A stretch of DNA of 32,268 nt from Gammaproteobacteria bacterium (GCA_024638385.1 JAHEKJ010000035.1:1-32268); one strand, 5' to 3'; counted from the stretch's first letter, positions 16,256 to 24,959 are shown. The notes: a model not told the origin generated them from the sequence alone. A program made the numbers and translations.

Positions 16256-16819
16256 ATGAACGCCAGGCCATGGGCGGTCTGCGCAATCCTGGCGCTGCTG
16301 TCGGCGACCGCGCCGGGCGTCGCGCCCGCCGACCAGACCGATGCGCGGCTCGACGCCTTGTTTGAGACGCTGCGCAGCAGCGAGGACGCACGGGTGCTGC
16401 TCGAAACCGAGGCCGAAATCTGGGAAATCTGGTACGACAGCGGCGAACCCGCGGTCGACACGATGATGCAGGCCGCCGCCGGCGAGGTGCGCGGCGGCGA
16501 CCTCGCCGCGGCGGAATCGATCTATACCGAGATCATCGAAAGACTGCCCGAATTTTCGGAGGGCTGGAACCGGCGCGCGACGGTGCGCTACTACCAGGGC
16601 GATTACGACGGCTCGCTGGAAGACATCGAGCAGACGCTGCGCCTCGAACCGCGACACTTCGGCGCGATCTGGGGGCTGGGGATGATTCTCGGCTTGCAGC
16701 GCGACTTCGAGCGCGCGATCCTGGCCTTCGAGCGCCTGCTCGAAATCAAGCCGAACGCGCAGGATGCGCGCCCGCGCATCGAGTTACTGAAGCAGGAGCT
16801 CGCGAAGCAGTCGGTCTAG
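16256..16819 (+). CDS. Secreted tetratricopeptide-repeat protein
   Basis: A 187-residue exported protein. Residues 1-25 form a signal peptide ending in APA-D. Then come three TPR-like helix pairs from about 75 to 178, with typical Ala/Gly/Tyr spacing (WNRRATVRYYQGDYDGSLEDI and the two similar units after it). TPR proteins act as scaffolds for protein-protein contact; no partner can be named. I chose the ATG at 16256, five bases after GAGGA, over an in-frame GTG at 16244 that lies within that ribosome site. The gene ends tail to tail with the PF10115 gene: the two stop codons share a CTAG overlap of four bases. Confidence 0.8.
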   Translation: MNARPWAVCAILALLSATAPGVAPADQTDARLDALFETLRSSEDARVLLETEAEIWEIWYDSGEPAVDTMMQAAAGEVRGGDLAAAESIYTEIIERLPEFSEGWNRRATVRYYQGDYDGSLEDIEQTLRLEPRHFGAIWGLGMILGLQRDFERAILAFERLLEIKPNAQDARPRIELLKQELAKQSV

Positions 16820-17115
16820 AGGTGCGACTTGTCGAGCAGGGCGGCGCCCTGCTCGTCGATGATTTGCCGGGCCTTGGCGAGGGAATGATCGATCGCGGCC
16901 TGCTGGTCGCCGTGCTGGTCGGCGCGAATGAAGCGTACCCGCCGAACCTCGCCGTTGCGCTCGCCGCTGATGTATCCGGCCGTGCGGTACTTGCCGTCCT
17001 CGTAGATCGGCTCCGCCTCGATTTGCAGGTTCTTATAGGATTCCGGTTCGGCTGCAACCGGCTGATCGGCGCCGGTGCCGGTGAAGATCGACTTGAACAG
17101 TTTGCCGAGTGACAT
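16816..17115 (-). CDS. HlyU-family (PF10115-like) small protein
   Basis: A 99-residue cytoplasmic protein that resembles the small proteins grouped as HlyU in PF10115. A short amphipathic start (MSLGKLFKSIF) is followed by a linker. Then comes a compact domain with YKNLQIEAEPIYEDGKYRTAG, a VRFIRADQH strand and the DHSLAKARQIIDEQGAAL helix. The family name comes from a haemolysin activator, but this protein has no visible helix-turn-helix, and a regulatory role is not shown. It is common in gamma- and alphaproteobacteria, which supports the taxonomic reading. It is transcribed from the 150-base gap it shares with the divergent signalling gene at 17266. Confidence 0.78.
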   Translation of the reverse strand: MSLGKLFKSIFTGTGADQPVAAEPESYKNLQIEAEPIYEDGKYRTAGYISGERNGEVRRVRFIRADQHGDQQAAIDHSLAKARQIIDEQGAALLDKSHL

Positions 17116-17265
17116 GACCTGACTCCGGTCGGCGTTGAGGCGGTCAGCATAGCAGATCGCAAGCCGTGCCGGTATTGCGTCCGGCGCCGCGGCGGCCGTC
17201 GCCTGCTGCCTGATATCCGATGCGAATGTGATGAAGCGCGGGCTTTTCGACTATGATCCTGCACT

Positions 17266-18450
17266 ATGCCGATCAAAGTCATTCTCGCCGACGATCACCC
17301 CGGCCTGCGCGCCGGATTTTGCGGAATCTTGCAGGGCGCGGACGATATCGACGTCATCGCCGAGACCGGCGACGGTCGCGAGACGGTCGCGCGCGCCGGC
17401 GAACTCGAACCCGACGTCGTCGTCATGGACGTCGCGATGCCGGGTATCAACGGCGTCGAGGCGACGCGTGCCATCAGTGAAACCGCGCCGGCGGTGCGGG
17501 TTCTTGCGCTGTCCGGGCACAACGACGGGTTCTTCGTCAAGGGCATGCTCGAAGCGGGTGCGCGCGGCTACCTGCTCAAGGACGTCGCGATCGACGAACT
17601 CGTGGACGCGGTCCGAACGCTGGCCGACGGGCGGATTTACGTCAGCCCGTCGGTGACCGATACGCTGACCTACAGTTTCCTGAGCACCATGTCGGAACTG
17701 AATTCCAGTCGCGATAAACAGCAGCAATTACTCGAGGAGATCCAGTTGAAGAACCGCGAGCTCGAACGCCAGAATGCCGAGCTCGAGCGATTTACCTACT
17801 CGGTCTCGCACGACCTGAAGACGCCGCTGGTGACGATCAAGGGGTTCATCGGCCTGCTGCAGCGGGATCTCGACGCCGACGATCGCAGCGCGGTCGCCGC
17901 CGATATCGACAAGATCGCGCGCGCCACCGACAATCTCGCCCGTCAGCTCGACGAGTTGCTCGAGTTGTCGCGGGTCGGGCGCCTCGTGCGCCCGCCGGTC
18001 GAAATAGATCTCCGCGAGATGCTGGCCGAGGTCGTCGCGATGTTAGAGGACCCGATTGCCGCCAGCGGCACCCGGGTGGTCATTGCCGACGACATGCCTG
18101 CCGCGCGCGGCGACGCCGGGCGGGTGTTCGAAGTGTTTCAGAATCTGATCAGCAACGCGATCAAGTTCAGGGACGGCGAATCCCGGCCCCGGGTCGAAAT
18201 CGGCGCCGAGCTCGCGGACGGACGGGTCACGTGCTTCGTGCGCGACAACGGCATCGGCATCGAGAGCGAGTACCACGAGCGAATATTCAACCTGTTCGAA
18301 CGGCTCGATCCGCATGTCGAGGGCACCGGCATCGGCCTGGCGCTGGCCAAGCGCATCGTCGAGTTTCACGAGGGCCGGATCTGGGCTGAATCCGACGGCG
18401 TCGGCAAGGGCACGACCTTCTGGTTCACGCTGCCGTCCGGGCAGGCCTAG
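17266..18450 (+). CDS. Receiver-histidine kinase hybrid (REC-HisKA-HATPase)
   Basis: A soluble 394-residue signalling protein with reversed order: an N-terminal receiver (about 1-122, phospho-acceptor Asp55 in VVVMDVAMPG) and a coiled linker (about 140-175). A HisKA dimerisation domain follows with His182 in SVSHDLKTPL, then a HATPase_c domain with N-box (NLISNAIKF), G1 (DNGIGIE) and G2 (GTGIGLALAK). There is no membrane segment and no DNA-binding domain. The receiver is nearly the same in wording as that of the LuxR-type regulator at 19608, so it looks like a NarL-type receiver whose output was exchanged for a kinase. It probably takes phosphate from a sensor kinase and relays or gates kinase activity. 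The start has no strong ribosome site. Confidence 0.87.
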   Translation: MPIKVILADDHPGLRAGFCGILQGADDIDVIAETGDGRETVARAGELEPDVVVMDVAMPGINGVEATRAISETAPAVRVLALSGHNDGFFVKGMLEAGARGYLLKDVAIDELVDAVRTLADGRIYVSPSVTDTLTYSFLSTMSELNSSRDKQQQLLEEIQLKNRELERQNAELERFTYSVSHDLKTPLVTIKGFIGLLQRDLDADDRSAVAADIDKIARATDNLARQLDELLELSRVGRLVRPPVEIDLREMLAEVVAMLEDPIAASGTRVVIADDMPAARGDAGRVFEVFQNLISNAIKFRDGESRPRVEIGAELADGRVTCFVRDNGIGIESEYHERIFNLFERLDPHVEGTGIGLALAKRIVEFHEGRIWAESDGVGKGTTFWFTLPSGQA

Positions 18451-18606
18451 TCCGAATATTGCACCCGTATTTCGAGCGATAACGCCGGAACAGGTTCCTA
18501 GCCGGTTACAGGCTTTGCTTAGGCTGTAGAATCCTGAACCCTCGCTTTATCAGGTAAATTCATACTGCCGCGAAAAGGCTCGGGACCGACTGGCGCAATA
18601 CTCGGG

Positions 18607-19437
18607 CTAGACCGCGCGCACGCCGTTGCCGGATTCGAATCCGAAATTTTTCAGGCGATGGACCGCGGTGTCGATGCGGCCGTCGGCATGCAGCGCGAGA
18701 CTGCGATAACCCGGCGCCGCGGTATCCGCCGCGAAGTCTTCGCTGCCGGGCTTGAACTGGACGCAGGTCGACGGTGTCGACATCCATTCGATGTCGTCGA
18801 GCCGATGATGCGCCTCCTGGTGTACGTGGCCCCAGACGACACCGCGCACGTTGGCGTGCGCCCTGATCCGCGCGCCCAGTTCGGCCTGGCCGCGCAAGCC
18901 CTTGCGGTCGATCCAGCGGCTGCCGGTATCGATGGCCTGGTGATGCAGGCAGACGAGGACGTGCCGCTCGGGATGCTCGCCGACCGCGGCATCGAGAAAT
19001 TCGAGCTCGGCGGCGGAAACCTCGCCATGAACCTCGTCCGGCAGGGTCGAGTCGAGCATGACGATCTGCCAGCCGGAGCTCAACACGCGCCGGGCCGGAT
19101 TGATTCGATCGCCACGAAAATGCCGTGCCATCGTCGGCGGGTCGTCATGGTTGCCCGCCAGCGCGAAGACCGGTGTGCCGAGCGCATCGAGTTGTTGCGC
19201 GAGAAACTCGTAGGAGGCCGGCGAGCCGTCCTGCGACAGGTCGCCGGTCGCGAGCAGGGCATCGCGAGCGGGTTGCTCGCGCTCGATCGCGGCGCAGACC
19301 GCGCGCAGCGAATCGCGCGTATCCATACCGAGCAGGCGCGATTCCGCGTCGGCGAAGATATGGCAGTCGGTCAGCTGCACCAGCCGCAGAATGCCATCCC
19401 GGGCCGCTTCGAGATGAAAGCTTGTCGTGTCGTTCAT
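18607..19437 (-). CDS. cpdA: 3',5'-cyclic AMP phosphodiesterase, CpdA-like
   Basis: A 276-residue metallophosphoesterase, essentially the length of E. coli CpdA. The dinuclear metal-site motifs are all present and in order: TDCH (DxH) near the start, GDLSQDG, GNHDD, the CLHHQ histidine pair and GHVHQ. These proteins hydrolyse cAMP to 5'-AMP in the cytoplasm and lower CRP-cAMP signalling. The gene interrupts a cluster of two-component genes but is on the opposite strand, with its own ribosome site (TGGAGC). A functional link to them is possible, not shown. Other class III phosphodiesterase substrates remain possible. Confidence 0.87.
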   Translation of the reverse strand: MNDTTSFHLEAARDGILRLVQLTDCHIFADAESRLLGMDTRDSLRAVCAAIEREQPARDALLATGDLSQDGSPASYEFLAQQLDALGTPVFALAGNHDDPPTMARHFRGDRINPARRVLSSGWQIVMLDSTLPDEVHGEVSAAELEFLDAAVGEHPERHVLVCLHHQAIDTGSRWIDRKGLRGQAELGARIRAHANVRGVVWGHVHQEAHHRLDDIEWMSTPSTCVQFKPGSEDFAADTAAPGYRSLALHADGRIDTAVHRLKNFGFESGNGVRAV

Positions 19438-19607
19438 GCTCCAGTCGCGAAACCTGCTCGTGTCTTCCGCGCCCGCGTTGTGTTATCCCCGCGATCGAGA
19501 AATAATGAGGTTCTTATCAACCGCGGGCTGCAACCGACCATAGCAACATTACTCGAGGTCGCCAAACCGCGGACGGGCCGAAAACCGTCGATCCATAGTT
19601 TGAGTTT

Positions 19608-20252
19608 ATGAGTGTCAAGGTCATATTTGCCGACGATCACGCCATGCTGCGAGCCGGGCTCAGGAGCCTGCTGCAATCGGAGGCCGGGTTCGAGGTCGTC
19701 GGCGAAACCGGCAATGGTCGCGACACCGTGGCGCTGGCGCGCGCACTCGAGCCCGATGTCGTTATCATGGATGTGGCGATGCCGGACATGAACGGTATCG
19801 ACGCGACGCGCAAGATCGTGCGCATGCTGCCCGACGTTCGCGTGCTCGCCCTGTCGAGCCACGGCGACGGCAGTTTCGTCAAGGGCATGCTCGAGGCCGG
19901 AGCGCGCGGCTACCTGGTCAAGGAGGCCGCCGTCGACGAATTGAAATCGGCGCTCGAGACAATCATGCGCGGACGAATCTACGTCAGTCCGCGGGTCGGC
20001 GACGGGTTCGCCGGCGACGACCTGCTGCAAGACGAGAGTCGTGCCCGGCGGGTACTCAGTTCGCGCGAGCGCGAAGTATTGCAGCTGGTCGCAGAGGGCA
20101 AATCCAGCGCCGAGATCGCGGCCGTATTGCACCTGAGCCGGCGCACGGTCGAGACCCATCGCCGCCGAATCATGAACAAGCTCGATATTCGCAGCGTCGC
20201 CGGCCTGACCAAGTACGCAATCCGCGAGGGCATCACGTTGCTCGGTGAGTGA
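19608..20252 (+). CDS. NarL/LuxR-type response regulator
   Basis: A 214-residue response regulator with a receiver at 1-122 (Asp9/Asp10 acidic pocket, phospho-acceptor Asp55, Lys in LVKEA) and a LuxR-type helix-turn-helix at about 148-210. The latter shows LSSREREVLQLVAEGKS, then IAAVLHLSRRTVETHRR as the recognition helix. It is the only DNA-binding member of the local signalling cluster, so it is the likely transcriptional output. A HisKA_3-type kinase, the standard partner class, is encoded at 21065. The receiver closely matches that of the hybrid at 17266. It is divergent from cpdA across 170 bases. Its targets could include the TRAP transporter downstream. Confidence 0.92.
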   Translation: MSVKVIFADDHAMLRAGLRSLLQSEAGFEVVGETGNGRDTVALARALEPDVVIMDVAMPDMNGIDATRKIVRMLPDVRVLALSSHGDGSFVKGMLEAGARGYLVKEAAVDELKSALETIMRGRIYVSPRVGDGFAGDDLLQDESRARRVLSSREREVLQLVAEGKSSAEIAAVLHLSRRTVETHRRRIMNKLDIRSVAGLTKYAIREGITLLGE

Positions 20253-20394
20253 CCGGTTACGCCGCCGGAATCTCGACCCGTCCCCGCAGTTGCGGTCAGG
20301 AAACTCGCGACGGCCTCGATCGCCGATAGTTAATTTCAATCGCCTGGCGGGTCGCCGGCGACGAAATTTTGGCGACTCCGGCGCGCGAAACTAC

Positions 20395-20422
20395 GCGCCT
20401 TCGCGGTCGACCGCGAAGGCGC
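20395..20422. other. Perfect 28-bp palindrome between two response-regulator genes
   Basis: The sequence from GCGCCTTCGCGG to CCGCGAAGGCGC around a TCGA centre is fully self-complementary. In RNA it makes a 12-bp stem with a 4-base loop. It is 142 bases after the LuxR-type gene and 112 before the stand-alone receiver. A T-rich stretch occurs only about 16 bases later, so it is a poor standard terminator. A second, 12-bp palindrome (GTCGCCGGCGAC) lies at 20351-20362. Confidence 0.6.
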
Positions 20423-20534
20423 CGGATCGCGACGTCGTTTACGTATTTTTACGGATGTCCCAAAACGGGTAAACGGGCCTACACTCGAGATTAAGGATAA
20501 TAATCGAACACCGGAACTCCCGGTGCGAGCAACC

Positions 20535-20951
20535 ATGTCGCCGAAGCCGTTTTCCATCATGCTGGTCGATGATCAGGTGCCGATTCTCGAGAGCTTGCAA
20601 CAGCTCGTCGAGAATACCGGCATCGCGCGCGTGATCGCGACCGAAACCGACGGCGAAAGCGCGGTCTCGACCGCGCTGCGCGAAAGACCGGACCTGATTC
20701 TGCTCGATGTTTCGCTCGGCCGGCAGTCGGGTATCGACGTCGCCCGGCGCATGCTGGACGAATGGCAGGATGCGCGCGTGCTGGCGGTTTCCGCGCACGC
20801 CGAACCGATCTACGTGCGCGGCATGCTGGGCGTCGGCGCCAGCGGCTACATGTTGAAAGACAACGGCCCGAGCGAAATCGCAAGCGCGATCAGTACGATC
20901 ATGGACGGCGGGAACTGGCTCGGCGCCGGATTACCGCCCGAAATCGTCTAG
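20535..20951 (+). CDS. Stand-alone receiver-domain response regulator
   Basis: A 138-residue protein that is only a receiver domain: acidic pair in LVDDQ (residues 12-13), phospho-acceptor Asp58 in LILLDVSLG, Ala/Ser in LAVSAH and Lys in YMLKDN. There is no output domain. It resembles CheY/Spo0F-type relay or sink proteins, although the sequence is of the NarL receiver kind. Its place between the LuxR-type regulator and the PAS kinase suggests a shared phosphate flow. I prefer the ATG at 20535; an in-frame GTG at 20523 would add four residues. The ribosome site is weak for either. The 112 bases before it include a GATAAT-like -10 candidate near 20495. Confidence 0.85.
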   Translation: MSPKPFSIMLVDDQVPILESLQQLVENTGIARVIATETDGESAVSTALRERPDLILLDVSLGRQSGIDVARRMLDEWQDARVLAVSAHAEPIYVRGMLGVGASGYMLKDNGPSEIASAISTIMDGGNWLGAGLPPEIV

Positions 20952-21064
20952 CCCGTTTTGCCGCCGGTGCGGATGGCGGTCGCCCGATAAAGTCTCCCAT
21001 TATTCCGATTAGCTGATATCCTCAGAGTCTGAACCCGTCAATCCGACCCCAGCCAAACCTGTTC

Positions 21065-22969
21065 ATGGATAACGAAGAGCTGCAACGGCTCGTGATGCAA
21101 TCTCTCGGCGGCTGCAGCTGGGAGTACGATCCCGTCGACGATTCGATTACCTACAGCGCCGAATTCCTGGCCTTGCTCGGGTATCGACCCGGCGAACTCC
21201 GCATCGACTCGAACTGGGTGGCGGACAATATCCATCCGAAGGATTTGCCGTTGTGGCACGATTCGCTGATCCGCAACCTGCGCGGCGAAAGCCGGTTCTT
21301 CGACTGCGAGTTGCGCTTTCGTCACCGCGACGATCACTACGTCTGGATCCAGACGCGGGGCATCGTCACCGAGCGCGACGCCGGCGGGCGCGCGCTGCGC
21401 GTCGTCGGCCTCGTCTTCGACATCAGCGAACGCAAGGCGGCCAAGGAGAGCGAATCGCGCTATCGGCTGTTTCTCGACAACATTCCGGACGCCCTGTCGC
21501 TGAAAGACCGGGCCGGGCGCTATATCTACATCAACCGCCAGTTCGAGGCCTGGATCGGCAGGCCGTCATACCAGATCTACGGCCAGACCGCCGACGATAT
21601 CTTCAGCAGCAGCCCGGCCGAGCTCGAGGCCATGAAGGCGCACGAGCGCGAGATCTGGGAGCGGGGCGAAACCGTGTCGATGGAACGCGAGTTTCCCCGT
21701 ACCGACGACGGTCGCGTGCGGTATGCGGTCATCACCAAATTCCCGATCTTCGACGAGGCCGGCGGGATTCTCGGCATCGGCACCACGAATACCGACATCA
21801 GCGAACGTCACCGCGCGCAGGAAGCGGTGCGCATGAGCGAAGTCCGCTACCGCCGGCTTTTCGAGTCGGCGCCGGCCGCGCTCTACGAATCCGACTGGAG
21901 CAAGGCCAGGCTGCTGGTCGAGCGCCTGCGCGAGCAGGGTGTCGACGACATCGGCGAATACCTGCGCGACAACCTGCATTTGCTCGCGCGGCGCGACGAC
22001 GTGCTCGAGATTCTCACGTTCAACAACGAGGCGCTGAGATTGTTCGGCCAGGGAGATGAGGATAGCTACCGGGATTTCATCAAGGGCGAATTGACCGACG
22101 AAAGTCGCCTCAGCCTGATCGAGGTGATACTGGCCTTTGCCGATGGTCGCCGGCGATTTCGCTCGCATACGACGACGATGCGCGAAAACGGCGAACTGGT
22201 GCCGATTGTGCGCACCTGTGAAATGACCAGTAGCGATCGCAGCGACTGGTCGAGCGTATTGATCTGTATCCAGGACATCTCCGCGGAGGTCGAGGCCACG
22301 ACGCGGCTGCAGGAATACCAGGCCGAGCTGCGCTCGCTGTCTGGCAAGATTTCGCTGGCCGAGGAAAGCGAGCGTCGACGCATCTCCTCCGAGCTGCACG
22401 ACGGCACGGTGCAAAACCTGGTGTTGTCGCGCATTCAGCTCGCCGAGCTCAGGCAATCGCTCGCCGACGAGCGGGCGCGGAACCTGGCCGCCGAGATCGA
22501 CGAGTTGCTCGACAAGTCGCTCAGGGAAACCCGCTCGCTGATCTTCGAGATCAGTCCACCGGTGCTCTACGAGCTCGGTCTCGAGGCGGCGGTCGAGTGG
22601 CTGGCGGAAAACTATCGCCGGCGCACCGGCGTCAAGGTCACGATCATTAGCGATGGCAACAAGAGTGATCTCAGCGAGGAGTTGAAGATCGTCGTTTTCC
22701 AGGCGGTGCGTGAATTGATGGTCAACGTGGCGAAACACGCGCAGGCGCAATCGGTCGCGATCGACTGGCGCTACGACGGCGACGCGATCGCGGTCTCGGT
22801 GGTCGACGACGGCGTCGGATTCGACGTCGACAGCAACGAGGTTCGCACCGTATCGGAAGGAGGATTCGGTCTGTTCAGCATTTGCGAGCGGCTGAATCTG
22901 CTGGGTGCGGAAATCGAACTGCAATCGTCGAACGCCGGAACTCGCGCGACGATCACGGTTCCAATATAA
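21065..22969 (+). CDS. Multi-PAS sensor histidine kinase, NarX-type (HisKA_3)
   Basis: A 634-residue cytoplasmic sensor kinase with no membrane segment. A PAS-fold domain with PAC segment lies at about 10-125, a second PAS at about 135-255 and a third, more divergent PAS-like region at about 258-415 (its opening resembles YRRLFESAPAALYESDWS). A coiled linker follows, then a HisKA_3 domain with His445 in RRISSELHDGTVQNL and a HATPase_c domain with VRELMVNVAKHAQA and VDDGVGFD. It should sense an internal cue (small molecule, redox or ligand bound in PAS) and phosphorylate NarL-type receivers such as those encoded at 19608, 20535 and 17266. It lies 85 bases upstream of the TRAP transporter genes on the same strand. 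Confidence 0.9.
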   Translation: MDNEELQRLVMQSLGGCSWEYDPVDDSITYSAEFLALLGYRPGELRIDSNWVADNIHPKDLPLWHDSLIRNLRGESRFFDCELRFRHRDDHYVWIQTRGIVTERDAGGRALRVVGLVFDISERKAAKESESRYRLFLDNIPDALSLKDRAGRYIYINRQFEAWIGRPSYQIYGQTADDIFSSSPAELEAMKAHEREIWERGETVSMEREFPRTDDGRVRYAVITKFPIFDEAGGILGIGTTNTDISERHRAQEAVRMSEVRYRRLFESAPAALYESDWSKARLLVERLREQGVDDIGEYLRDNLHLLARRDDVLEILTFNNEALRLFGQGDEDSYRDFIKGELTDESRLSLIEVILAFADGRRRFRSHTTTMRENGELVPIVRTCEMTSSDRSDWSSVLICIQDISAEVEATTRLQEYQAELRSLSGKISLAEESERRRISSELHDGTVQNLVLSRIQLAELRQSLADERARNLAAEIDELLDKSLRETRSLIFEISPPVLYELGLEAAVEWLAENYRRRTGVKVTIISDGNKSDLSEELKIVVFQAVRELMVNVAKHAQAQSVAIDWRYDGDAIAVSVVDDGVGFDVDSNEVRTVSEGGFGLFSICERLNLLGAEIELQSSNAGTRATITVPI

Positions 22970-23053
22970 AGTCGCGCCGGGCCGGCCCGCGTGGTGGAAA
23001 TTCGACGGCAGGCGGCTACACTCGGGTCCGAGCGCGCTCGAAGAGGCGATCCC

Positions 23054-23902
23054 ATGTCAAGAACACTGGCGGCGACGCTGGTCGCGATCCTCGTGTCCGG
23101 CTGCGCCAGCCTGATCAATTCGGCCACGTCGCGGATGGCGGATAACGTGACGCTTGCGATCCTCAACCAGGATGATCCGGAAACCGTGCGCACCGGCGCG
23201 CCCGCCTACATGCTGATGATCGACGGCCTGATAGCGGGTTCGCCCGACGACGCCGACCTGCTGTTGAGCGGCGCCAAGCTCTACGGATCGTACACGACCG
23301 CGTTCATCGACGATTCCGTGCGGGCGCAGCGGCTTGCCGAGCGCGCGCTCGAGTATGCGCAGCGGGCGCTGTGCGTCGAGGTCGTGGCGGTATGCGCAGC
23401 GCTCGACGAAAAGCTCGCGCCGTTTCGCCAGAGCCTCGCCGCAACCGGCCGCGGCGATTTGAAGGTCTTGTACGGTTTTGCCGCGGCCTGGGCCGGCTGG
23501 ATCGAAGTCAACGCGCGCGACTGGAACGCGATCGCACGGGTGTCGAAGATGGCGGCGCTGTTCGAGCATTGCGTGACGCTCGACGAGACTTACGACGGCG
23601 GCGGCGCGCACCTCTATCTCGGCGTGATCAAATCGTTGTTGCCGCCGGCGCTCGGCGGCAAGCCCGACGAGGCGCGCGCGCATTTCGAGCGCGCGCTCGA
23701 AATCTCCGAAGGCCGCAACCTGATGGTGCGGGTCTTGATGGCCGAACACTACGCCCGCGCGATATTCGATCGCGAGCTGCACGACGAGCTGTTGACTACA
23801 GTTATCGATGCAGAGGCCGAATATCCCGGATATACGCTGATCAACATGTTGGCCAAGCGCGAGGCCGAGCGGTTGCTGGCGGAATCTGGCGAGTACTTCT
23901 AG
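23054..23902 (+). CDS. TRAP-transporter-associated TatT-type lipoprotein
   Basis: A 282-residue lipoprotein. The short signal ends in a lipobox (LVSG followed by Cys17). The body is helical and TPR-like, as in the TatT component (Tp0956-type) that accompanies some TRAP transporters and forms a complex with the periplasmic binding protein. The HLYLGVIKSLLPPALGGKPDEARAHFERAL part is characteristic of this family. I place the start at the ATG 23054, seven bases after AAGAGG; the longer frame from 22991 lacks a ribosome site and would bury the signal peptide. The binding protein and both permease subunits follow in order, so this is a complete TatT-TRAP set. Confidence 0.82.
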   Translation: MSRTLAATLVAILVSGCASLINSATSRMADNVTLAILNQDDPETVRTGAPAYMLMIDGLIAGSPDDADLLLSGAKLYGSYTTAFIDDSVRAQRLAERALEYAQRALCVEVVAVCAALDEKLAPFRQSLAATGRGDLKVLYGFAAAWAGWIEVNARDWNAIARVSKMAALFEHCVTLDETYDGGGAHLYLGVIKSLLPPALGGKPDEARAHFERALEISEGRNLMVRVLMAEHYARAIFDRELHDELLTTVIDAEAEYPGYTLINMLAKREAERLLAESGEYF

Positions 23903-23954
23903 ACACAAACGAACGGGAGCAAACCGGTTCAGACCGGAACAATGCGAAAGCAGC

Positions 23955-24956
23955 ATGAACAAGGCAACTAAAATTATCGGCTTTCTGGTCGTCTCGATCC
24001 TGATCGCGACCGGGGCCGATGCGAAGACATTGAAGATCGCCACGCTGGCGCCGGCCGGCACGACCTGGATGCAGGAAATGCAGCATGGCGCGGAGCAAAT
24101 CCGGCAACGCACCGATGGGCGCGTGCGGCTCAAGTTTTACCCTGGCGGGGTCATGGGCAACGATCGCAGCGTGCACCGCAAGATTCGCGTCGGGCAACTG
24201 CATGGGGGCGCGTTTACCCCCGGCGGCCTGGCGCAGGTCGATCAAACGATCCATTCGCTCGGCTTGCCGCTGTTGTTCCGCTCGCTGGCCGAGGTCGACT
24301 ACGTGCGCGAGCGCATGGACCCGGTAATCATGGACGCAATGGAAGCCAACGGCTTCGTCGTGCTCGGTATTTCCGAGGGCGGTTTCGTCCGCATCCTTTC
24401 CAAGCAACCGATGCGAGACCTCGAGACCATTCGCGGCAGCAAGGTCTGGATCCCCGAGGGCGACGATATCGGCCAGGTTCTCTACGAAGCGCTCGGGATC
24501 AACCCGATCGCGTTACCGATATCGGATGTCTTCACCGGTTTGCAGACCGGGCTCATCGAGACGGTGACGGTCAATCCCACCGGCGCGATCGCTTTCCAGT
24601 GGCATAGCAGCACGGCGTACATGACGTCGGTGCCGCTGTCCTACGTGATCGGCGTGCTGGCCGTCGACAAGCAAGTTTTCGACAAGTTGTCGACGTCGGA
24701 CCAGGCCGTCGTGCGCGAGGAGATGGGCGCGGCCTTCGCGCGCATGGACAAGCTCAACCGGGACGACAACCAGGCCGCGCTCGAGGCGCTCGTCGCCCAG
24801 GGCATCGAGTTCGTCGAGCCGGATCCCGGCGAGTTCGAGCGCTGGCAATCGATTTCCGATAGTGCGATCGAGACGATGATCGCCAACGGCCTGATCTCCG
24901 CCGAAATCGTCGCCCGGCTCAGGGGTTACCTGCAGAGCTACCGCGACCTGCAGTAG
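23955..24956 (+). CDS. dctP: TRAP transporter substrate-binding protein, DctP family
   Basis: A 333-residue periplasmic binding protein. A Sec signal peptide spans about 1-23 (ending ADA-K). The DctP fold shows KIATLAPAGTTWMQ at the start, VRLKFYPGGVMGND and the VWIPEGDDIGQ region, where the usual conserved Arg contacting a ligand carboxylate would be expected near the FVRILSK and RGSK segments. TRAP binding proteins usually bind organic acids (C4-dicarboxylates, 2-oxo acids, sialic acid, ectoine); the ligand here is unknown. The TatT pairing suggests a possibly hydrophobic or unusual ligand. It is 52 bases after the lipoprotein gene. Confidence 0.88.
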   Translation: MNKATKIIGFLVVSILIATGADAKTLKIATLAPAGTTWMQEMQHGAEQIRQRTDGRVRLKFYPGGVMGNDRSVHRKIRVGQLHGGAFTPGGLAQVDQTIHSLGLPLLFRSLAEVDYVRERMDPVIMDAMEANGFVVLGISEGGFVRILSKQPMRDLETIRGSKVWIPEGDDIGQVLYEALGINPIALPISDVFTGLQTGLIETVTVNPTGAIAFQWHSSTAYMTSVPLSYVIGVLAVDKQVFDKLSTSDQAVVREEMGAAFARMDKLNRDDNQAALEALVAQGIEFVEPDPGEFERWQSISDSAIETMIANGLISAEIVARLRGYLQSYRDLQ

Positions 24957-24959
24957 TCG

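Noticed and set aside
13710..16391. An 893-codon open frame on the minus strand across the Rieske oxygenase, aldolase and Rieske-helical genes
   Set aside because: It is antisense to three well-supported genes, is dominated by Arg/Ala/Gly/Val residues and shows no domain. Long antisense frames are expected with strongly GC-rich third positions.
18451..18606. Terminator between the convergent hybrid kinase and cpdA genes
   Set aside because: Only a short GGAAC/GTTCC repeat was found; there is no stable hairpin followed by T residues.
22978..22989. 12-bp GC palindrome CGGGCCGGCCCG after the PAS kinase gene, as a terminator
   Set aside because: It is short, has no loop and no T-run, and is likely by chance at this base composition.
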